DNA of 64,000 bases, from positions 12,418,001 to 12,482,000 of the forward strand of contig JAWQEG010000062.1 in assembly GCA_033782935.1 (NCBI GenBank). Reading direction: 5' to 3'. The translations under genes were made by a program, and so were the position numbers. Positions 13,678 to 27,165 of the stretch are shown piece after piece. Position 1 is the stretch's first letter, and every line of letters starts with the position of its first letter. Under the pieces are notes generated by a model. The model had not been told where the DNA came from. It saw only the letters and a list, made by a program, of their open reading frames with translations, and ran no database searches. Source of the DNA: Petrolisthes cinctipes (taxonomy: Eukaryota > Arthropoda > Malacostraca > Decapoda > Porcellanidae).

Positions 13678-13856
13678 GGACCCAATAAAATCGAATATTC
13701 AGGTGTTTTGAGCCCGAATATGGGATAGAAACGGGTACAGAAGATGCATGCACATATTGACTTTGGTAACCTAAAAAATCGATTTTCAGCTTGTTCTGGG
13801 CCTGTATTTTGAAAATATTCTAGCACTGACTATGCATGTACATATCGCATCTGGGA
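13678..13856 (+). repeat. AATAAAATCG variant monomer, copy 2 (offset 705 bp)
   Basis: Partner of 12,973-13,150, carrying the same rare changes in both halves. A four-monomer repeat register inside the divergent block is the simplest reading. Confidence 0.8.
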
Positions 13857-14447
13857 CAAACAAAAATCAAATTTTCGGGTGTTTTGAGCCCGAATATGGA
13901 ATTGAAACGGGTAATTCAGATGCATGCACATATCGACTTTAGACACCTAAAATATCGATTTTTAGCATGTTATGAGCCTATATTTTGAAAACATTATAGC
14001 ACTGACTAGGTGTGTACAGATTAGTTCTGGCACCAAAAAATATCGAGTTTTCGGGTGTTTTGAGCCTGAATTTGAGATATAAACGGGTACAGAAGATGCA
14101 TGCTTATATCGGCTTTGGACACATAAAATATCGATTTTCAGCATGTTTTGGGCCTGTATTTTGAAAATACTCTAAAACGGAGTAGGCATATCCAGATCGC
14201 TTCTGGGACCCCAAAATATCGAATTTTCGGGTGTTTTGAGCCTGAATTTGAGATATAAACGGGTACAGAAGATGCATGCACATATCGACTTTTGGGCATC
14301 TAAAATATCGATTTTGAGCATGTTTTGGGTCTGTATCTTGAAAACATTCTAACTAGGAGTAGGTATGTACAGATCGCTTCTAGGACCCGAAAATACCGAA
14401 TTTTCAGGTGTTTTGAGCCTGAATTAGAGATATAAACGGGTACAGAA

Positions 14448-14472
14448 GATGCATGCACTAAATATATCGATT
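14448..14472 (+). repeat. Deletion at the half A/half B boundary
   Basis: GATGCATGCACTAAATATAT joins the GCATGCAC of half A to TAAATATATCG of half B, with loss of about 19 bp that normally includes the TCGAC and GGGCACC words. It abuts the left edge of the 1,713-bp-offset duplication. Confidence 0.7.
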
Positions 14473-15413
14473 TTCTGTATGTTTTGGGCCTGTATTTTAA
14501 AAATACTCTAACACGGAGTAGGCATGTACAGATCAGTTCTGGGACCACAAAATATCGAATTTTCGGGTGTTTTGGGCCTGAATTTGAGATATCGACTTTG
14601 GGCAACTAAAATATCGATTTTTAGCATGTTTTGGGCCTATATTTTGAAAATATTATAGCACTGAGTAGGCATGTACAGATCGCTTCTGCAACCCCAAAAT
14701 ATTGAATTTTCGGGTGTTTTGAGCCTGAATTTGAGATATAAACGGATACAGAAACTACATGCACATTTCGACTTTAGACACCTAAAATATCGATTTTTAG
14801 CATGTTATGAGCCTATATTTTGAAAACATTATAGCACTGAGTAGGCATATACAGATCGCTTCTGGGACCCAAAAATATCGAATTTTCGAGTGTTTTGAGG
14901 CTGAATTTGGGATGTAAACGGGTACAGAAGATCCATACATATATTGACTTTGGGCACCTAAAATATCGATTTTCAGCATGTTTTGGGCCTGTATTTTCAA
15001 ATACTCTAACACGGAGTAGGCATGTTCAGATCGCTTCTAGGACCCAAAAATACCGAATTTTCGGGTGTTTGGAGCCTGAATTAGAGATATAAACGGGTAC
15101 AGAAGATGCATGCACATATCGACTTTGGACACTTAAAATATCGATTTTTAGCATATTCTGAACCTATATTTTGAAAACATTCTAGCACTGAGTAGGCATG
15201 TACAGATCGCTTCTGGGACCCAAAAAATATCGAATTATCGGGTGTTTTGAGGTTGAATTTGGAATAGAAACGGGTTCAGAAGATGCATACACATATTGAC
15301 TTTGGGCACCTAAAATATCGATTTTCAGTATGTTTTGGGCCTGTATTTTAAAAATACTCTAACACGGAGTAGGCATGTACAGTTTGCTTCTGGGACCCCA
15401 AAATATCGAATTT
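14462..15413 (+). repeat. Segmental duplication, copy 1 (offset 1,713 bp)
   Basis: About 950 bp matches 16,175-17,126. Shared rare states include GGACCACAAAAT (half A), a 147-bp derivative with GGGCAACTAAAATATCG, GAAACTACATGCACATTTCG, TAGCATGTTATGAGCC, GGATGTAAACGGGTAC and CGAATTATCGGG. Two single-base length differences cancel out. At the right edge the copies part at CGAGTG against CGGGTG. Confidence 0.85.
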
Positions 15414-16174
15414 TCGAGTGTTTTGAGGCTGAATTTGGGATGTAAACGGGTACAGAAGATCCATACACATACTGACTTTGGGCACCGAAAATATTGATTT
15501 TAGCATGTTTTGGGCCTGTATTTTGAAAATACTCTAAAACGGAGTAGGCATATCCAGATCGCTTCTGGGACCCCAAAATATCGAATTTTCGAGTGTTTTG
15601 ACCCTGAATTTAAGATATAAACGGGTACAGAAGGTGCATGCACTTATCGACTTTTGGGCATCTAAAATATCGATTTTGAGCATGTTTTGGGTCTGTATCT
15701 TGAAAACATTCTAACTAGGAGTAGGTATGTACAGATCGCTTCAAGGACCCAAAAATACCGAATTTTCAGGTGTTTTGAGCATGAATTTGAGATATAAACG
15801 GGTACAGAAGATGCATGCACATATCGACTTTGGACACTTAAAATATTGATTTTTAGCATGTTTTAAGCCTATATTTTGAAAACATTCTAGCACTGAGTAG
15901 GCATGTACAGATCGCTTCTGGGACCCAAAAATATCGAATTTTCGGGTGTTTTGAGGTTGAATTTGGGATATAAACGGGTGCAGAAGATACATACACATAT
16001 TGATTTTGGGCACCTAAAATATCGATTTTCCGCATACTTTGGGCCTGTATCTGAGTAGGCATGTACAGATCGCATCTGGGAACCCAAAATATCGAATTTT
16101 CGGTGTTTTGAGCCTGAATTTGAGATATAAACGGGTACAGAAGATGCATGCACATACCAACTTTTGGGCACCTA

Positions 16175-17126
16175 AAATATCGATTTTCTGTATGTTTTGG
16201 GCCTGTATTTTAAAAATACTCTAACACGGAGTAGGCATGTACAGATCCGTTCTGTGACCACAAAATATCGAATTTTCGGGTGTTTTGGGCCTGAATTTGA
16301 GATATCGACTTTGGGCAACTAAAATATCGATTTTTAGCATGTTTTGGGCCTATATTTTGAAAATATTATTGCACTGAGTAGGCATGTACAGATAGCTTCT
16401 GCGACCCCAAAATATTGAATTTTCGGGTGTTTTGAGCCTGAATTTGAGATATAAACGGGTACAGAAACTACATGCACATTTCGACTTTAGACACCTAAAA
16501 TATCGATTTTTAGCATGTTATGAGCCTATATTTTGAAAACATTACAGCACTGAGTAGGCATGTACAGATCGCTTCTGGGACCCAAAAATATCGATTTTTC
16601 GAGTGTTTTGAGGCTGAATTTGGGATGTAAACGGGTACAGAAGATCCATACACATATTGACTTTGGGCACCTAAAATATCGATTTTCAGCATGTTTTGGG
16701 CCTGTATTTTTAAAATACTCTAACACGGAGTAGGCATGTTCAGATCGCTTCTAGGACCCAAAAATACCGAATTTTCGGGTGTTTGGAGCCTGAATTAGAG
16801 ATATAAACGGGTACAGAAGATGCATGCACATATCAACTTTGGACACTTAAAATATCGATTTTTAGCATATTCTGAGCCTATATTTTGAAAACATTCTAGC
16901 ACTGAGTATGCATGTACAGATCGCTTCTGGGACCCAAAAATATCGAATTATCGGGTGTTTTGAGGTTGATTTTGGAATAGAAACGGGTGCAGAAGATGCA
17001 TACACATATTGACTTTGGGCACCTAAAATATCGATTTTCAGTATGTTTTGGGCCTGTATTTTAAAAATACTCTAACACGGAGTAGGCATGTACAGTTCGC
17101 TTCTGTGACCCCAAAATATCGAATTT
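16175..17126 (+). repeat. Segmental duplication, copy 2 (offset 1,713 bp)
   Basis: Partner of 14,462-15,413, with the same order of six or so variant monomers and a low level of substitution, showing that blocks of several monomers move together. Confidence 0.85.
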
Positions 17127-20100
17127 TCGGGTGTTTTGGGCTTGAATTTGAGATATCGACTTTGGGCACCTAAAATATCGATTTTTAGCATGTTATGGGC
17201 CTATATTTTGAAAATATTCTAGCACTAAGTAGGCATGTACAGATCGCTTCTAGGACCCAAAAATATCGAATTTCCTGGTGTTTGGAGCCTGAATTTGAGA
17301 TATAAACGAGTACAAAAGATGCATGCACATATCGACTTTTGGGCACCTAAAAGATCGATTTTCAGTATGTTTTGGGCCTGTATTTTGAAAATACTCTGAC
17401 ACGGAGTAGGCATGTACAGTTCGCTTCTGGAACCCCTAAAACATAGAATATTCGGGTGTTTTGGGACTGAATTTGAGATATAAACGGGTACAGAAGATGC
17501 ATGCACATATCGACTTTGGACACTTAAAATATCGATTTTTAGCATGCTTTAAGCCTATATTTTGAAAACAGTCTAGCACTGAGTAGGCATGTACATATCG
17601 CTTCTTGGACCCAAAAATATCGAATTTTCGGGTGTTTTGAGGTTTAATTTGGGATATAAACGGGTGTAGAAGATGCATACACATATTGACTTTGGTCACC
17701 TTAAATATCGATTTTCAGCTTGTCTTGGGCATGTATTTTGAAAATACTTTAACACGGAGTAGGCAAGTACAGATCCCTTCTGGGACCCCAAAATATCGAA
17801 TTTTCGGGAGTTTGGAGCCTGAATTTGAGATATAATCGGGTACAGAAGATGCATGCACATATCGACTTTTGGGCACCTAAAAGATCGATTTTCAGTATGT
17901 TTTGGGCCTGTATATTAAAAATACTCTAACACGGAGTAGGCATGTACAGATCGCTTCTGGGACCCCAAATATCGAATTTTCGGGTGTTTTGGGCCTGAAA
18001 TTGAGATATCGACGTTGGGCACCTAAAATATCGATTTTTAGCATGTTTTGGGCCTATATTTTTAAAATACTCTAGCACTAAGTAGGCATGTACAGATCAC
18101 TTCTGGGACCCCAAAATATCGAATTTTCGGGTGTTTGGAGCATGAATTTGAGATATAAACGGGTACAGAAGATGCATGCACATTTCGACTTTCGACACTT
18201 AAAATATCGATTTTTAGCATGTTTTGGGCCTGTATTTTGAAAATACTCTAACACGTATAGGCAAGTACAAATCGATTCTAGGACCCCAAAATATCAAATT
18301 TTCGGTGTTTGGAGCCTGAATTTGAGATGTAAACGGGTACAGAAGATGCATCCACATATCGACTTTTGGGCACCTAAAAGATCGATTTTCAGTATGTTTT
18401 GGGCCTGTATATTAAAAATACTCTAACACGGAGTAGGCATGAACAGATCGCTTCTGGACCCCAAATATCGAATTTTCGGGTGTTTTGGGCCTGAATTTGA
18501 GATATCGACTTTGGGCACCTAAAATATCGATTTTTAGCATGTTTTGGGCCTATATTTTGAAAATATTCTAGCACTAAGTAGGCATGTACAGATCACTTCT
18601 GGGACCCCAAAATATCGAATTTTCGGGTGTTTTGAGCCTGAATTTGAGATATAAACGGGTACATAAAATACATGCACATATTGACTTTGGGCACCTAAAA
18701 TATCGATTTTCAGCATGTTTTGGGCCTGTATTTTGAAAATACTCTAACACGGAGTAGGCATGTTCAGATCGCTTCTAGGACCCAAAAATACCGAATTTTC
18801 AGGGTGTTTTGAGCCTGAATTTGAGATATAAACGGGTACAGAAAATGCATGCACATATCGACTTTGGACACTTAAAATATCGATTTTTAGCATGTTTTGA
18901 GCCTATATTTTGAAAACATTCTAGCACTAAGTAGGCATGTACAGATAGCTTCTGGGACCCAAAAATTTCGAATTTTCGGGTGTTTTGAGGTTGAATTTCG
19001 GATATAAACTGGTGTAGAAGATGCATACACATATTGACTATGGTCACCTTAAATATCGATTTTCAGCATGTTTTGGGCCTGTATTTTGAAAATACTCTAA
19101 CACGGAGTAGGCAAGTACAGATCCCTTCTGGGACCCCAAAATATCGAATTTTCGGGTGTTTGGAGCCTGAATTTGAGATATAAACGGGTACAGAAGATGC
19201 ATACAGATATTGACTTTGGGCACCGAAAATATTGAATTTAGCATGTTTTGGGTCTGTATCATGAAAACACTCTAACTAGGAGTAGGTATGTACAGATCGC
19301 TTCTAGGACCCAAAAATACCGAATTTTCAGGTGTTTTGAGCCTGAATTTGAGATATAAACGGGTACAAAAGATGCATGCACATATCGACTTTGGACACTT
19401 AAAATATCGATTTTTAGCATGTTCTAAGCCTATATTTTGAAAACATTCTAGCACTGAGTAGGCATATACAGATCGCTTCTGGGACCCAAAAATATCGAAT
19501 TTTCAGGTGTTTTAGGTTGAATTTGGGATATAAACGGGTGCAGAAGATACATACACATATTGATTTTGGGCACCTAAAATATCGATTTTCAGCATACTTT
19601 GGGCCTGTATCTGAGTAAGCATGTACAGATCGCTTCTGTGACCCAAAAATATCGAATTATCGGGTGTTTTGAGGTTGAATTTGGAATAGAAACGGGTGCA
19701 GAAGATGCATACACATATTGACTTTGGGCACCTAAAATATCGATTTTCAGTATGTTTTGGGCCTGTATTTTGAAAATACTCTAACACGGAGTAGGCATGT
19801 AGAGTTCGCTTCTGGGACCCCAAAATATCGAATTTTCGGGTGTTTTGGGCCAGAATTTGAGATATCGATTTTGGCCACCTAAAATATCGATTTTTAGCAT
19901 GTTTTGGGCCTATATTTTAATAATATTCTAGCACTAAGTAGGCATGTACAGATCACTTCTAAGACCCCAAAATATCGAATTTTCGGGTGTTTTGAGCCTG
20001 AATTTGAGATATAAACGGGTACAAAAGATGCATGCACATATCGACTTTGGACACTTAAAATATCGATTTTTAGCATGTTTTGAGCCTATATTTTGAAAAC

Positions 20101-20740
20101 AGTCTAGCACTGAGTAGGCATGTACATATCGCTTCTTGGACCCAAAAATATCGAATTTTCGGGTGATTTGAGGTTTAATTTGGGTCATAAACGGGTGCAG
20201 AAGATGCATACAGATATTGACTTTGGTCACCTTAAATATCGATTTTCAGCATGTTTTGGGCCTGTATTTTGAAAATACTCTAACACGTAGTAGGCAAGTA
20301 CAGATCCCTTCTGGGACCCGAAAATATCGAATTTTCGGGTGTTTGGAGCCTGAATTTGAGATATAAACGGGTACAGAAGATGCATGCACATATCGACTTT
20401 TGTGCACCTAATAGATCGGTTTTCAGTATGTTTTGGGCCAGTATATTGAAAATGCTCTAAAATGGAGTAAGCATGTACAGATCGCTTCTGGGACCCCAAA
20501 ATATCGAATTTTCGGGTGTTTTAGGCCTGAATTTGAGATATCGACTTTGGGCACTTAGAATATCGATTTTTAGCATGTTTTGGGCCTATATTTTGGAAAT
20601 ATTCTAGCACTGAGTAGGCATGTACAGATCGCTTCTGGGACCCAGAAATATCGAATATTCGGATGTTGTGAGCCTGAATTTGAGATATAAACGGGTACAG
20701 AAAATACATGCACATATTGACTTTTGGCACCTAAAATATC

Positions 20741-21034
20741 GATTTTTAGCATGTTTTGGGCCTGTATTTTGAAAATACTCTAACACGGAGTAGGCATGTA
20801 CAAATCGCTTCTGGGACCCCAAAATCTCGAATTTTCGGGTGTTTTGGGCCTGAATTTGAGATATCGACTTTGGGCACCTAAAATATCGATTTTTAGCATG
20901 TTTAGGGCCTATATTTTGAAAATATTCTAGCACTGAGTAGGCATGTAAAGATCGCTTCTGGGACCCCAAAACATCGAATTTTCGGGTGTTTTGGGCCTGA
21001 ATTTGAGATATCGACTTTGGGCACCTAAAATATC
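20741..21034 (+). repeat. Exemplar of two consecutive 147-bp derivatives
   Basis: The half B landmark GATTT(T/G)TAGC falls at 20,741, 20,888 and 21,035, an exact 147-bp period twice. In each unit half A reads GAGATATCGAC: 29 bp beginning AAACGGGTACAGAAGATGCA are missing between the two ATAT words that flank them in the full unit. One ATAT remains, as expected of a microhomology or slippage deletion. About 34 such units occur in the window, all before 29.1 kb. Confidence 0.92.
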
Positions 21035-22685
21035 GATTTGTAGCATGTTTTGGGCCTATATTTTGAAAATATTCTAGCACTGAGTAGACATGTACAGATC
21101 GCTTCTGGGAACCCAAAATATCGAATTTTCGGGTGTTTTGAGCCTGAATTTGAGATATAAACGGGTACAGAAGATGCATGCACATATCGACTTTTGGGCA
21201 CCTAAAATATCGATTTTGAGCATGTTTTGGGTCTGAATCTTGAAAACATTCTAACTAGGAGTAGGCATGTACAGATCGCTTCTGGGACCCCAAAATATCG
21301 AATTTTCGGGTGTTTGGAGCCTGGATTTGAGATATACACGAGTACAGAAGATGCATGCACATATCGACTTTTGGGCACCTAAAATATCGATTTTCAAAAT
21401 GTTTTGGGCCTGTATTTTGAAAATACTCTAACACGGAGTAGGCATGTACAGATCCGTTCTGGGACCACAAAATATCGAATTTTAGGGTGTTTTGAGGTTG
21501 AATTTGGGATATAAACGGGTGCAGAAGATGCATACACATATTGACTATGGTCACCTAAAATATCGATTTTCAGCATACTTTGGGCCTGTATCTGAGTAGG
21601 CATGTACAGATCGCATCTGGGAACGCAAAATATCGAATTTTCAGGTGTTTTGAGCCTGAATTTGAGATATAAACGGGTACAGAACATGCATGCACATACT
21701 GACTTTTAGGCACCTAAAATATCGATTTTCAGCATGTTTTGGGCCTGTATTTTAAAAATACTCTAACACGGGGTAGGCATGTACAGATCGCTTCTAGGAC
21801 TCAAAAATACCGAATTTTCGGGTGTTTTGAGCCTGAATTTGAGATATAAACGGGTACAGAAGATGCATGCACATATCGACTTTGGACACTTAAAATATCG
21901 ATTTTTAGAATGTTTTGAGCCTATATTTTGAAAACATTCTAGCACTGAGTAGGCATGTACAGATCGCTTCTGGGACCCAAAAATATCGAATTTTCGGGGG
22001 TTTTGAGTTTAAATTTGCGATATAAACGGGTGCAGAAGATGCATACACATATTGACTTTGGGCACTTAAAATATCGATTTTCAGTATGTTTTGGGCCTGT
22101 ATTTTGAAAATACTCTAACACGGAGTAGGCATGTACAGATCGCTTCTGGCACCCCATAATAACGAATTTTCGGGTGTTTTGGGGCTGAATTTGAGATATC
22201 GACTTTGGGCACCTAAAATATAGATTTTTAGCAAGTTTTGGGCCTATATTTTGAAAATATTCAAGCACTGAGTAGGCATGTACAGATCCCTTCTGGGACC
22301 CAAAAATATCAAATTTTCGGGTGTTTTGAGCCTGAATTTGAGATATAAACGAGTACAGAAAATGCATGCACATATTGACTTTGGGCACATAAAAGATCGA
22401 TTTTCAGTATGTTTCAGTTCGCTTCTGGAACCCCAAAATATCGAATTTTCGGGTGTTTTGGGACTGAATTTGAGATATCGACTTTGGGCACCTAAGATAT
22501 CGATTTTTAGCATGTTTTGGGCCTATATTTTGAAAATATTCTAGCACTAAGTAGGCATGTACAGATCACTTCTGGGACCCCAAAATATCGAATTTTCGGG
22601 TGTTTGGAGCATGAATTTGAGATATAAACGGGTACAGAAGATTCATGCACATATCGACTTTGGACACTTAAAATATCGATTTTTA
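20960..22685 (+). repeat. Segmental duplication, copy 1 (offset 4,479 bp)
   Basis: Matches about 25,616-27,164. From 21,441 rightwards the offset is 4,479. Left of 21,258 it is 4,656, because this copy has one extra monomer (21,258-21,434, 177 bp) that the second copy lacks. Shared rare states include GTCTGAATCTTG, GATCCGTTCTGGGACCAC, TAGAATGTTTTGAGCC, TTTGAGTTTAAATTTGCG, TTCAAGCACTGAG and the 44-bp deletion at 22,405. The left edge is uncertain. Confidence 0.85.
22405..22422 (+). repeat. 44-bp deletion in half B, copy 1 (132-bp unit)
   Basis: CAGTATGTTTCAGTTCGC joins ATGTTT of half B to CAGTTCGC near its end, dropping the segment from GGGCCTGTATTTTG to GGCATGTA. Each breakpoint lies next to an ATGT word, though the junction is not exact. 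Identical junctions stand at 26,884 and 28,340. Confidence 0.88.
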
Positions 22686-25615
22686 GCATGTTTTAAGCAT
22701 ATATTTTGAAAACATTCTAGCACTGAGTAGGCATGTACAGATCGCTTCTGGGACCCAAAAATATCGAATTTTCAGGTGTTTTGAGGTTGAATTTGAGATA
22801 TAAACGGGTGCAGAAGATACATACACATATTGATTTTGGGCACCTAAAATATCGATTTTCCGCATACTTTGGGCCTGTATCTGAGTAGGCATGTACAGTT
22901 TGCATCTGGGATCCCAAATTATCGAATTTTCGGGTGTTTTGAGCCTGAATTTGAGATATAAACGTGTACAGAAGATGCATGCACATACCGACTTTTGGGC
23001 ACCTAAAATATCGATTTTCTGTATGTTTTGGGCCTGTATTTTGAAAATACTCTAACACGGAGTAGGCATGTACAGATCCGTTCTGGGACCACATAATATC
23101 GAATTTTCGGGTGTTTTGGGACTGAATTTGAGATATCGACTTTGGGCAACTAAAATATCGATTTTTAGCATGTTTTGGGCCTATATTTTGAAAATATTAT
23201 AGCACTGAGTAGGCATGTACAGATCGCTTCTGCTACCCCAAAATATTGAATTTTCGTTTTTTTTGAGCCTGAATTTGAGATATTAACGGGTACAGAAAAT
23301 ACATGCACATATCGACTTTGGGCACCTAAAATATCGATTTTCAGCATGTTTTGGGCATGTATTTTGAAAATACTCTAACACGATGTAGGCATGTTCAGAT
23401 CGCTTCTAGGACCCAAAAATACCGAATTTTCGGGTGTTTGGAGCCAGAATTTGAGGTATAAACGGGTACAGAAGATGCATGCACATATCGACTTTGGACA
23501 CTTAAAATATCGATTTTTAGCATGTTTTGAGCCAATATTTTGAAAATATTCTTGCACTGAGTAGGCATGTACAGATCGCTTTTGGGACCCAAAAATATCG
23601 AATTTTCGGGGGTTTTGAGGTTAAATTATGGATATAAACGGGTGCAGAAGATGTATACACATATTGACTTTGGGCACCTAACATATCAATTTTCAGTATG
23701 TTTTGGGCTTGTATTTTGAAAATACTCTAACACGGAGTAGGCATGTACAGATCGCTTCTGTGACCCCAAAATATCGAATTTTCGGGTGTTTTGGGCCTGA
23801 GTTTGAGATATCGACTTTGGGCACCTAAAATATCGATTTGTAGCATGTTTTGGGCCTATATTTTGAAAATATTCTAGCACTGAGTAGGCATGTAAAGATC
23901 GCTTTTGAGACCCCAAAATATCGAATTTTCGGGTGTTTGGAGCATGAATTTGAGATATAAACGGGTACAAAAGATGCATCCACATATCGACTTTTGGGCA
24001 CCTAAAAGATCGGTTTTCAGTATGTTTTGGGCCTGTATATTGAAAATACACTAACACGGAGTAGGCATGTACAGATCGCTACTGGGACCCCATAATATCG
24101 AATTTTCGGGTGTTTTGGGCCTAAATTTGAGATATCGACTTTGGGCACCTAAAATATCGATTTTTAGCATGTTTTGGGCCTATATTTTGAAAATATTCTA
24201 GCACTGAGTAGGCATGAACAGATCGCTTCTGGGACCCCAAAATATCGAATTTTCGGGTGTTTTGAGCCTGAATTTGAGATATAAACGGGTACAAAAGATG
24301 CATGCACATATCGACTTTGGACACTTAAAATATCGATTTTTATCATGTTTTGAGCCTATATTTTGGAAACATTCTAGCACAGAGTAGGCATGTACAGATC
24401 GCTTCTGAGACCCAAAAATATCGAATTTTTGGGTGTTTTGAGGTTGAATTTGGGATATAAACGGGTGCAAAAGATGCATACACATATTGACTTTGGTCAC
24501 TTAAAATATCGATTTTCAGCATGTTTTGGGAATGTATTTTGAAAATACTCTAACACGGTGTAGGCAAGTACAGATCCCTTCTGGGACCAAAAAAATTCGA
24601 ATTTTCGGGTGTTTGGAGCCTGAATTTGAGACATAAACGGGTACAGAAGATGCACGAACATATCGACTTTTGGGCACCTAAAATATCAATTTTGAGCATG
24701 ATTTGGGTCTGTATCTTGAAAACATTCTAACTAGGAGTAGGCATGTACAGATCGTTTCTAGGACCCAAAAATACCGAATTTTCGGGTGTTTTGAGCCTGA
24801 ATTTGAGATATAATCGGAAACAGAAGATGCATGCACATATCGACTTTGGACACTTAAAATATCGATTTTTAGCATGTTTTAAGCCTATATTTTGAAAACA
24901 TTCTAGCACTGAGTAGGCATGTACAGATCGCTTCTGGGACCCAAAAATATCGAATTTTCGGGTGTTTTGAGGTTGAATTTGGGATATAAACGGGTGCAGA
25001 AGATGCATACACATATTGACTTTGGGCGCCTAAAATATCGATTTTCAGCATGTTTTGGGCCTGTATTTTGAAAATACTCTAACACGGAGTAGGCATGTAC
25101 AGATCCGTTCTGGGACCCCAAAATATCGAATTTTCGGGTGTTTTGGGCCTGAATTTCAGATATCGACTTTCGGCACCTAAAACATCGATTTTTAGAATGT
25201 TTTGGGCCTATATTTTGAATATATTCTAGCACTGAGTAGGCATGTACAGATCGCTTCTGGGACCCCAAAATATCGAATTTTCGGGTGTTTTGAGCCTGAA
25301 TTTGAGATATAAACGGGTACATAAAATACATGTACATAATTTATTGACTTTGGTCACCTAAAATATCGATTTTCAGCATGTTTTAGGCCTGTAATTTGAA
25401 AATACTCTAAGACGGAGTAGGCATGTACAGATCGCTTCTAGGACCCAAAAATACCGAATTTTCGGGTGTTTTGAGGTTCAATCTGGGATATAAATGGGTG
25501 CAGAAGATGCATACACATATTGACTTTGTGCACCTAAAATATCAATTTTTAGTAAATTTTGGGCCTGTATTTTGAAAATACTCTGACACGGAGTAGGCAT
25601 GTACAGATCGCTACT

Positions 25616-27164
25616 GGGACCCCAAAATATCGAATTTTCGGGTGTTTTGGGCTTGAATTTGAGATATCGACTTTGGGCACCTAAAATATCGATTTTTAGC
25701 ATGTTTTGGGCCTATATTTTGAAAATATTCTAGCACTGAGTAGACATGTGCAGATCGCTTCTGGGAACCCAAAATATCGAATTTTCGGGTGTTTTGAGCC
25801 TGAATTTGAGATATAAACGGGTACAGAAGATGCATGCACATATCGACTTTTGGGCACCTAAAATATCGATTTTGAGCATGTTTTGGGTCTGAATCTTGAA
25901 AACATTCTAACTAGGAGTAGGCATGTACAGATCCGTTCTGGGACCACAAAATATCGAATTTTCGGGTGTTTTGAGGTTGAATTTGGGATATAAACGGGTG
26001 CAGAAGATGCATACACATATTGACTATGGTCACCTAAAATATCGATTTTCAGCATACTTTGGGCCTGTATCTGAGTAGGCATGTACAGATCGCATCTGGG
26101 AACGCAAAATATCGAATTTTCAGGTGTTTTGAGCCTGAATTTGAGATATAAACGGGTACAGAAGATGCATGCACATACCGACTTTTAGGCACCTAAAATA
26201 TCGATTTTCAGCATGTTTTGGGCCTGTATTTTAAAAATACTCTAACACTGAGTAGGCATGTACAGATCGCTTCTAGGACTCAAAAATACCGAATTTTCGG
26301 GTGTTTTGAGCCTGAATTTGAGATATAAACGGGTACAGAAGATGCATGCACATATCGACTTTGGACACTTAAAATATCGATTTTTAGAATGTTTTGAGCC
26401 TATATTTTGAAAACATTCTAGCACTGAGTAGGCATGTACAGATCGCTTCTGGGACCCAAAAATATCGAATTTTCGGGGGTTTTGAGTTTAAATTTGCGAT
26501 ATAAACGGGTGCAGAAGATGCATACACATATTGACTTTGGGCACTTAAAATATCGATTTTCAGTATGTTTTGGGCCTGTATTTTGAAAATACTCTAACAC
26601 GGAGTAGGCATGTACAGATCGCTTCTGGCACCCCAAAATATCGAATTTTCGGGTGTTTTGGGGCTGAATTTGAGATCTCGACTTTGGGCACCTAAAATAT
26701 AGATTTTTAGCAAGTTTTGGGCCTATATTTTGAAAATATTCAAGCACTGAGTAGGTATGTACAGATCCCTTCTGGGACCCCAAAATATCAAATTTTCGGA
26801 TGTTTTGAGCCTGAATTTGAGATATAAACGGGTACAGAAAATGCATGCACATATTGACTTTGGGCACATAAAAGATCGATTTTCAGTATGTTTCAGTTCG
26901 CTTCTGGAACCCCAAAATATCGAATTTTTGGGTGTTTTGGGCCTGAATTTTAGATATCGACTTTGGGCACCTAAAATATCGATTTTTAGCATGTTTTGTG
27001 TTTATATTTTGAAAATATTCTAGCACGAAGTAAGCATGTACAGATCACTTCTGGGACCCCAAACTATCGAATTTTCGGGTGTTTTGAGCCTGAATTTGAG
27101 ATATAAACGGGTACAGAAGATGCATGCACATATCGACTTTGGACACTTAAAATATCGATTTTTT
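25616..27164 (+). repeat. Segmental duplication, copy 2 (offset 4,479 bp, one monomer fewer)
   Basis: Partner of 20,960-22,685. The junction where the missing monomer would sit is near 25,920, where CTAACTAGGAGTAGG runs straight into GATCCGTTCTGGG. Loss or gain of exactly one unit is the expected product of unequal exchange in register. Confidence 0.85.
26884..26901 (+). repeat. 44-bp deletion in half B, copy 2
   Basis: The junction is the same as at 22,405 and exactly 4,479 bp away, so it confirms the register of the segmental duplication. Confidence 0.88.
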
Positions 27165-27165
27165 T

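Larger units (their letters stand above)
11100..14300 (+). repeat. Divergent satellite block
   Basis: Here the 147- and 158-bp derivatives are absent and different variants appear: AATAAAATCGAATATTC in half A (near 12,787, 12,969 and 13,684, with a related form near 11,685), GCCCGAATATGGGATAGAAA, GAATATGAGATATCAAC, and half B reading CAGCTTGTTCTGGGCC. Small deletions and one 66-bp remnant unit also occur. Edges are judged from the disappearance and return of the short derivatives and are approximate. Confidence 0.65.

Noticed and set aside
22278..22544. Plus-strand open frames of about 60-90 codons
   Set aside because: They repeat across the array wherever a monomer variant happens to lack stops (for example again near 26,757 and 28,213, inside the segmental duplications). 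They are satellite shadow, not coding sequence.
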